10,582 nt of DNA from Patescibacteria group bacterium UBA4067 (GTDB lineage: Bacteria; Patescibacteriota; Minisyncoccia; Minisyncoccales; Minisyncoccaceae). The position numbers were made by a program, and so were the translations under genes. This document shows positions 6,658-10,582 of this stretch, piece after piece (position 1 is the stretch's first letter; every line of letters begins with the position of its first letter). The stretch is taken from NCBI GenBank assembly GCA_002382025.1, contig DFZB01000017.1, forward strand, positions 892 through 11,473. Reading direction: 5' to 3'. The notes beneath the pieces were generated by a model that was given only the letters and a program-made list of their open reading frames with translations, made no database searches and was not told the DNA's origin.

Positions 6658-7316
6658 AAAAACTTAAAAACATTGTAGAAAAAGAGCTTTCTTGTTCAGC
6701 TCATGATTTAGAACACTCAAAAAGAGTATATAATACTTGTTTAAAATTATCTAAAAATGAAAATGTTGATTTAAATATCTTAAAAGCTGCTGCTTTACTT
6801 CATGACATTGCAAGAATTGAAGAAGACAATGATCAAACAGGAAAAACAGATCATGCTGTTTTAGGAGCTAAAAAAGCTGAAATCATTCTAAAAGAACTAG
6901 AATTTTCAAAAGAAGAGATAGAAAAAATCAAACACTGTATTCTTTCTCACAGATTTAGAAGCAATGAAAAACCTGAAACAAAAGAAGCACAAATATTGTT
7001 TGACGCTGACAAGCTTGATAGTTGTGGTGCTCTTTCTATTGCTCGTGGATTTATATGGGTTGGAAGAAATAATGCCAAAATCTATACTGATAATTTAAAT
7101 ATTGATGAGTATATAAAAGATAACTTGGGCGGAGACATCAAGGGTAGAATCAAAGATAAAACAAAACATAGCGTACAAATTGAACATGAAACTAAAATAA
7201 AAAACCTTGAAAACAAATTTTATACTCAAAAAGCAAAGGAAATATACAAAGAAAGAATGGTTTTTTGCGATTCTTTTCTTGAAAGATTGGAAAAAGAAAT
7301 AAAGGGAGATGCGTAA
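6642..7316 (+). CDS. HD-domain phosphohydrolase (YedJ-like)
   Basis: This 224-aa soluble protein has the metal-binding HD signature. It has H21 within AHDLEHSKRVY (20-30), the central H54-D55 in ALLHDIARIE (51-60), further histidines at 71, 98 and 103, and D121 in 'LFDADKLDS' (119-127). The histidine/aspartate spacing, with 'HAVLGAKKA' and 'I..CILSHRF', resembles the YedJ/COG1418 group of HD hydrolases that act on phosphate esters or nucleotides; the true substrate is unknown. The C-terminal 60 residues are charged and helical. The start overlaps the membrane-protein gene by 16 bases and has no separate promoter, so the two are probably expressed together from the tRNA-Ser(GCU) promoter. The stop is followed by a 67-base gap. 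Confidence 0.88.
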   Translation: MEEKLEKLKNIVEKELSCSAHDLEHSKRVYNTCLKLSKNENVDLNILKAAALLHDIARIEEDNDQTGKTDHAVLGAKKAEIILKELEFSKEEIEKIKHCILSHRFRSNEKPETKEAQILFDADKLDSCGALSIARGFIWVGRNNAKIYTDNLNIDEYIKDNLGGDIKGRIKDKTKHSVQIEHETKIKNLENKFYTQKAKEIYKERMVFCDSFLERLEKEIKGDA

Positions 7317-7323
7317 AAAAAGC

Positions 7324-7352
7324 TTGAATAATTTGATTTATTGTTTTATGCT
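7324..7352 (+). promoter_or_regulatory. Possible promoter of the glycosyltransferase gene
   Basis: TTGAAT (7324-7329) and TATGCT (7347-7352) are 17 bases apart in the only sizeable gap before the glycosyltransferase start at 7384. Each box matches 4 of 6 consensus positions. This is a weak prediction, supported mainly by correct spacing and by the need for a start site after the HD gene unless readthrough supplies it. Confidence 0.35.
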
Positions 7353-7383
7353 CTTAACTAGAGTCTTTTTTTTAAATTAAGAT

Positions 7384-8523
7384 ATGAAAATAGCATTTAT
7401 CCACAATGACAAAAAAATAGCTACTGGTGCTCATTACATCAATGACTTAATTAGTGTTAAATTAAAAAAACACGGAATTTTTGTTAAAAACTTTTACCCT
7501 AAAACTATTTTAGCTGATTCTCCAACTCATTTAAAAGGACTAGCTAATATCTTATTCTTCTATTCTCTTTTAGAGAAAAAAACTGAAATCTCAAAATACG
7601 ATTTAGTTCAAGGAACAACTTATACTCCCCTGCCTTTTTTAGCTTCTAATGGAATACCAGTGATTAGTCATTTTGGATCAACCACTAAAGGATTTCTAGA
7701 TTCTACGCCCATGGCAAAAAACATTGAAAAAGAAACAAAAAAAATATGGTATGATTTAAAAATTAAGAAAATAATAAAACTTAATGGAAAAACAAAGCGT
7801 CCATTAAGAGACATTGCTGAAATAGAAAAATATGTTGCTTCAAAAGCTAAGAAAATAATAGCTGCTTCTCTAAATATTAAAAATGAACTCGTGGCAATGG
7901 GTATTCCTCAAGAAAAAATAGAAATTATTCATAATGCCATAGAAGATTATTGGTTTGAAGAAAATAATGATCCCATTATTGAAAATCCTAAAATTGTTTT
8001 CTTGGGAAGACTAGGAAACGATTCATTTACTTTAAAATTAAAAGGGCTGGATAGAATTATTCATTTGTACAAAAAGTTTCCAAAAATTAGAAAAACCACT
8101 ATTTGCATGACTACTAATAAAAAATTAAAAGATTATCTTAGGTCTAGCTTTGGAGAACATGATTTGTTTGTTAATTTTAAAAAAGACTTAATTCCTAATA
8201 TTTTAAAAAACATAAAAGGTAGTATTCTTTTTTTACCTTCAAGATACGAAGGTTTTTCCTTAAGTTTAATAGAAGGAATGTCTCAAGGTCTTGTTCCTGT
8301 CACCTATCCAGTTGGTGTTGCTCCAGAGATTATAAGAGATGGTGCAAATGGATACATTGTTAATAGTCAAAAAGAAGCAATAACTCGAATAGAAGCTCTT
8401 GTTCAAAATAAAAAACTCAGAGAATACATGTCTCAAAAAGCTAAAGAAACTTCTTTTGAGTTTAAAAGTGAAAAAATGGTTAATCATCTATCTTCTTTTT
8501 ATAAAAAAGTAATCCTTGAATAA
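7384..8523 (+). CDS. Glycosyltransferase family 4 (GT-B fold)
   Basis: This 379-aa protein has two Rossmann-like halves. The N-terminal acceptor half opens MKIAFIHNDKKIATGAHYIN and includes 'VISHFGST' (93-100). The C-terminal donor half starts at 'PKIVFLGRL' (202-210) and contains 'KGLDRIIHLYKKFP' (220-233). The retaining-GT4 EX7E motif is clear: E289 in 'LPSRYEGFSLSLIEGMSQG' and E297, followed by 'PVGVAPEIIRDGANGYIV' (309-326), which contacts the sugar-nucleotide donor. It probably transfers a sugar from a nucleotide donor to a cell-envelope glycan or lipid; donor and acceptor cannot be read from sequence. No transmembrane helix is evident, so it is likely cytosolic or peripheral at the membrane. 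It lies between two tRNA-Ser genes, and its stop codon overlaps the promoter of the second. Confidence 0.93.
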   Translation: MKIAFIHNDKKIATGAHYINDLISVKLKKHGIFVKNFYPKTILADSPTHLKGLANILFFYSLLEKKTEISKYDLVQGTTYTPLPFLASNGIPVISHFGSTTKGFLDSTPMAKNIEKETKKIWYDLKIKKIIKLNGKTKRPLRDIAEIEKYVASKAKKIIAASLNIKNELVAMGIPQEKIEIIHNAIEDYWFEENNDPIIENPKIVFLGRLGNDSFTLKLKGLDRIIHLYKKFPKIRKTTICMTTNKKLKDYLRSSFGEHDLFVNFKKDLIPNILKNIKGSILFLPSRYEGFSLSLIEGMSQGLVPVTYPVGVAPEIIRDGANGYIVNSQKEAITRIEALVQNKKLREYMSQKAKETSFEFKSEKMVNHLSSFYKKVILE

Positions 8524-8544
8524 TTTAATTAATTAACATATAAT
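8516..8544 (+). promoter_or_regulatory. Sigma-70-type promoter of tRNA-Ser(UGA)
   Basis: TTGAAT (8516-8521) and a perfect TATAAT (8539-8544) are separated by 17 bases, 11 bases before the mature tRNA 5' end. The -35 box overlaps the last codons and first base of the stop codon of the glycosyltransferase gene, the same arrangement as at tRNA-Ser(GCU). Confidence 0.7.
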
Positions 8545-8555
8545 GGCCCTATTCT

Positions 8556-8640
<85 letters not shown>

Positions 8641-8674
8641 CATTTAATAAACTTGTAAAAAATATCGCCAAGTA

Positions 8675-8704
8675 TTGACATTTTTATATCCAATAGGATA
8701 TAAT
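8675..8704 (+). promoter_or_regulatory. Consensus promoter of the higBA-like operon
   Basis: A perfect TTGACA (8675-8680) and a perfect TATAAT (8699-8704) are separated by 18 bases, the best promoter in the window. The predicted start is near 8711, giving a leader of about 24 bases without a Shine-Dalgarno. A second TATAAT (8727-8732) just before the ATG has no -35 partner that I could find. An inverted repeat over the spacer and -10 box suggests tight repression. Confidence 0.85.
8684..8703. promoter_or_regulatory. Putative HigA operator (perfect inverted repeat)
   Basis: The arms TTATATCC (8684-8691) and GGATATAA (8696-8703) are perfect reverse complements around an AATA spacer. The repeat covers the promoter spacer and five bases of the -10 box, so a bound dimer would block RNA polymerase. 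Operators of this size and position are usual for autoregulating toxin-antitoxin operons, and the HTH protein encoded downstream is the natural candidate ligand. Binding is inferred. Confidence 0.7.
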
Positions 8705-8734
8705 AACACTATCCCATTATTCTTAATATAATAC

Positions 8735-9163
8735 ATGGAAATCGTTTATTATCTAGACAAAGAACTTGGATATTGTCCAGTTAAAAAATATCTTGAACAA
8801 TATGCAATAAAAAATAAAGACTCTCAAAAGCAAAAAAATAAAAAATTGCATTTATTAGGCATTGTTGGTGGTAAAATAAAACATGTAGCCGATAACAATG
8901 GCATACCAACCCCACCAATTTCTTTTCCCCTTAATAAAGATTATGATTTTTTTGAAATAAAACATCGTAAAGATAAAAATATTGTTATTAGAATTTTTTA
9001 CTTTAGACGTTCCGATAAAATAATATTATTAAACGCCTTCGATAAACCCGATAACTATAGTACTGAAAAAGAACATAAAAAAATCCATAAACAACTAGAA
9101 GATACAAAAAAATTTCAAATACGATTTAAAAATAATCCTCAATCATATGAAAAATATAATTAA
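8735..9163 (+). CDS. higB: HigB-like toxin (phage Gp49-like, RelE/ParE superfamily)
   Basis: This 142-aa basic protein matches the Gp49-like HigB family in its second half. 'YDFFEIKHRKDKNIVIRIFYF' (70-90) corresponds to the family's 'Y-ELR...RI-Y' strands, and 'KIILLNAFDKPDNYSTEKE' (95-113) to 'I-LL-x-x-F-x-KK-x-x-x-x-P-x-x-E'. Family members are ribosome-dependent mRNA endonucleases that inhibit growth until bound by HigA. The basic residues around 76-92 (K76, R78, R86, R91, R92) are plausible RNA contacts, by analogy only. The second Lys of the usual 'F-x-KK' is Pro here (FDKP). The C-terminus (115-142) is a charged extension. It is the first gene of the operon behind a consensus promoter with a palindromic operator; toxin-first order is typical of hig modules. 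The 3' end overlaps higA by 17 bases. Confidence 0.85.
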   Translation: MEIVYYLDKELGYCPVKKYLEQYAIKNKDSQKQKNKKLHLLGIVGGKIKHVADNNGIPTPPISFPLNKDYDFFEIKHRKDKNIVIRIFYFRRSDKIILLNAFDKPDNYSTEKEHKKIHKQLEDTKKFQIRFKNNPQSYEKYN

Positions 9164-9527
9164 AAAAAATAAAAAATCAATAGACGCTATAGCAGAAGCA
9201 AGAAATTATAAAAAGTTTAAAAAATTATCAGAAAGTATTGATTCAAGATTAAGGCTAGCAATTGAAATATATAAAAAACGCGAGGGTCTTAATTTAAGTC
9301 AACAGGATTTAGCAAAAAAAATAAATTCTACACAAAAAGTAATTTCAAAAATAGAAAATGGGGAGGTTAATATTGGTTTTGATTTAATCAATAAAATTGC
9401 TCATACTTTAGGTTTTACAGCTGAAAACTGGTCAAAAATTTATAATTTTACAGTAGATTATAGTTTTAATTGGACGATAAGTGAGTCTTCAGAAAAAACA
9501 TCTGATGAAATAATTAATAATAAATAA
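9147..9527 (+). CDS. higA: HigA-like antitoxin (XRE-family HTH)
   Basis: This 126-aa protein has a lysine-rich N-terminal extension (1-30), then a Cro/CI-type helix-turn-helix (about 35-89). In this region LNLSQQDLAKKINSTQKVIS (48-67) gives helices 2 and 3, and the 'SKIENGEVNIGFDLINKIAHTLG' block (67-89) is characteristic of HigA-type antitoxins. It should neutralise the upstream toxin and repress the operon by binding the inverted repeat at 8684-8703. A 37-residue tail (90-126) after the HTH is rich in aromatics (W95, Y99, F101, Y105, F107, W109) and ends in a polar, probably flexible stretch. The gene starts inside the toxin gene (17-base overlap), implying coupled translation, and ends 6 bases before the next gene. 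Confidence 0.9.
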   Translation: MKNIIKKNKKSIDAIAEARNYKKFKKLSESIDSRLRLAIEIYKKREGLNLSQQDLAKKINSTQKVISKIENGEVNIGFDLINKIAHTLGFTAENWSKIYNFTVDYSFNWTISESSEKTSDEIINNK

Positions 9528-9533
9528 AGCAAC

Positions 9534-9983
9534 ATGAAACATATTTGGACAGTTATTTGTCAAAACTCATCAATCGACAAAGAAACAAATCTTTTAAGCA
9601 TGTTTGATTGTATCGAAGAATTGAGCTTAGAAATTAATAAAATTAAATCTTCAAAAAGTAATTTATCGATCCCTATAAAATTTGATATCGTAAGTTTTTG
9701 GATAATAGAAAATCCAGAAAAAGAAAATACCTTAGAAATTGCAATCGAAATATTGGATCCTAATAAAAAATTATTGCACAGGCTTGAAAATAAATTCGAT
9801 GTTAAAAAAGGTGCTTTGCGATTTAGAAACAGAATACATATGCAAGGACTACCAATAACCGAGGCCGGCAGATATATAATTAAAATAATGCAAAAAAATA
9901 AAAAAGATTTGAAAACCGTAACAGAATTACCATTAGATGTTAAAATTTCTTACAAAATAGATCTTTCAAATATTAAAAATTAA
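9534..9983 (+). CDS. Third gene of the toxin-antitoxin operon; DUF6941-like protein of unknown function
   Basis: This 149-aa, probably cytosolic protein has no signal peptide or membrane helix. It looks like an all-beta sandwich: an N-terminal strand with 'IWTVICQNSSIDKETNLLSM' (4-23), a middle strand 'IPIKFDIVSFWI' (46-57), 'TLEIAIEILDPNKKLL' (66-81), then 'RNRIHMQGLPITEAGRYIIKI' (98-118). The start, a short 'x-Ax-x-x-x-x-D-x-x-T/N-x-L-x-GIFD'-like pattern, and the late 'G-L-P-x-x-x-x-G-x-Y' pattern recall the DUF6941 family, judged from memory only. It lies 6 bases after higA and has no promoter of its own, so it is very likely co-transcribed with the toxin and antitoxin. It occupies the place of the SecB-like chaperone in tripartite toxin-antitoxin-chaperone systems, but I see no convincing SecB similarity. 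Confidence 0.7.
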   Translation: MKHIWTVICQNSSIDKETNLLSMFDCIEELSLEINKIKSSKSNLSIPIKFDIVSFWIIENPEKENTLEIAIEILDPNKKLLHRLENKFDVKKGALRFRNRIHMQGLPITEAGRYIIKIMQKNKKDLKTVTELPLDVKISYKIDLSNIKN

Positions 9984-10023
9984 AAAATTTTGTATTATTT
10001 TTTTAATCTAACAATTATTAGCA

Positions 10024-10582
10024 ATGAATATCAAGACTTTATTTTTATTGATTTCTTTGTTTTTTATTACCTCTCCTATTTTAGCCGAGGAAATACAAAA
10101 TTATGAAACAAGCATAACTATTAACACTGATGCGAGTATTAGTGTTCAAGAAAAAATACTCTATGATTTTGGTTTTTTACAAAGACACGGAATTTATAGA
10201 GACATTCCATATAAATATAATGCTCGAGGAGGAACATTCACTATTCAAATAAGTGATGTTTCTGTTTTAGATGAAACTGGAAATAAATATATTTTCACAA
10301 CAAGTACGCAAAATAATGATTTTAAGATAAAAATCGGTGATCCTGATTCATATATATCTGGCCAAAAAACATATATTATTAATTATAAGGTTAAGAAAGC
10401 AATTAATTACTTTAGTGAACACGATGAATTATATTGGAATGCAATAGGAGGAAATTGGTTGATTGATATAAACAAATCTTTAATTAAAATAAATGTTCCT
10501 CAGTCTAGTGATATTACTTATGCTTGTTATTATGGTCAAATAAAAAGCACGACAACCTGCCCCATAAACAAAGAAGGAAACC
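10024..10582 (+). CDS. DUF2207 domain protein with signal peptide, N-terminal part (runs off right edge)
   Basis: An ATG at 10024 opens 186 codons to the window edge. Residues 1-21 form a signal peptide (hydrophobic core LFLLISLFFITSPI, likely cleavage after SPILA). The mature part matches DUF2207: 'ITINTDASISVQEKILYDF' (31-49), the signature HGIYRDIPYKY (55-65), and 'DELYWNAIGGNW' (134-145). DUF2207 proteins are envelope proteins with an extracytoplasmic beta-rich domain and usually a membrane-anchored C-terminus, which lies outside this window. Their function is not established. The gene is 40 bases after the toxin-antitoxin third gene, in an AT-rich gap without a clear terminator or strong promoter, so operon membership is unresolved. 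No Shine-Dalgarno is visible. Confidence 0.9.
   Translation, partial: MNIKTLFLLISLFFITSPILAEEIQNYETSITINTDASISVQEKILYDFGFLQRHGIYRDIPYKYNARGGTFTIQISDVSVLDETGNKYIFTTSTQNNDFKIKIGDPDSYISGQKTYIINYKVKKAINYFSEHDELYWNAIGGNWLIDINKSLIKINVPQSSDITYACYYGQIKSTTTCPINKEGN

Noticed and set aside
7350..7373. Hairpin plus T-run resembling an intrinsic terminator after the HD gene
   Set aside because: The stem is only 4-5 bp (CTCT/AGAG with a possible G-T pair) and AT-weak, and it overlaps the possible glycosyltransferase promoter. Not strong enough to annotate.
8266..8487. Minus-strand open frame inside the glycosyltransferase gene
   Set aside because: It is antisense to the conserved EX7E region; its Phe/Ser-rich product is typical of a shadow of Lys/Glu-rich coding DNA.
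9534..9983. Third operon gene as a true SecB chaperone
   Set aside because: Length and position fit, but the visible sequence lacks SecB-like blocks; it looks closer to DUF6941-type proteins. Kept only as a hypothesis about role.

Overview
The window reads as a piece of a very AT-rich, tightly packed bacterial chromosome (roughly 30% G+C by eye). It most resembles a member of the Candidate Phyla Radiation (Patescibacteria), probably of Parcubacteria type. The assignment is inferred from several traits together: a type IV pilus operon with short, divergent PilN/PilO-like proteins and a stub of PilP; near absence of Shine-Dalgarno sequences; a reduced ComF; and small membrane proteins of kinds common in that group. 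TGA acts as a stop here (pilT, comF), which argues against the Gracilibacteria/Absconditabacteria recoded lineages. No rRNA or single-copy marker gene is present to fix the taxonomy.

Left half (1-5552, minus strand): one compact type IVa pilus operon, read from right to left as pilM, pilN-like, pilO-like, a small PilP-like protein, pilB (extension ATPase), pilT (retraction ATPase) and the start of pilC (platform protein), which runs off the left edge. Gaps between genes are 1-21 bases. PilM, PilN and PilO would form the inner-membrane/cytoplasmic assembly platform driven by PilB and PilT through PilC. No secretin (PilQ) is seen, and the PilP-like protein ends where PilP's secretin-binding domain would begin. 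This fits a pilus machine in a cell without a classical outer membrane.

Middle (5553-8640, plus strand): an AT-rich divergent promoter region, a comF-like gene with a degraded active site, then tRNA-Ser(GCU), a four-helix membrane protein, an HD-domain phosphohydrolase, a GT4 glycosyltransferase and tRNA-Ser(UGA). Each tRNA has a good sigma-70-type promoter whose -35 box overlaps the stop codon of the gene before it. The membrane-protein gene begins only 3 bases after the CCA of tRNA-Ser(GCU), so it probably shares the tRNA's transcript.

Right end (8641-10582, plus strand): a HigB/HigA-type toxin-antitoxin operon. Its promoter is a perfect TTGACA-N18-TATAAT with a perfect 20-bp inverted repeat placed over the spacer and -10 box. 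A third gene follows in the same operon and looks like a DUF6941-type beta-sandwich protein. The order toxin-antitoxin-third gene, with an aromatic-rich tail on the antitoxin, is the most intriguing part of the window. Last comes the 5' part of a secreted/membrane DUF2207 protein that runs off the right edge. No CRISPR array, insertion sequence, integrase or origin was seen, and there is no gene-free stretch longer than about 95 bases.
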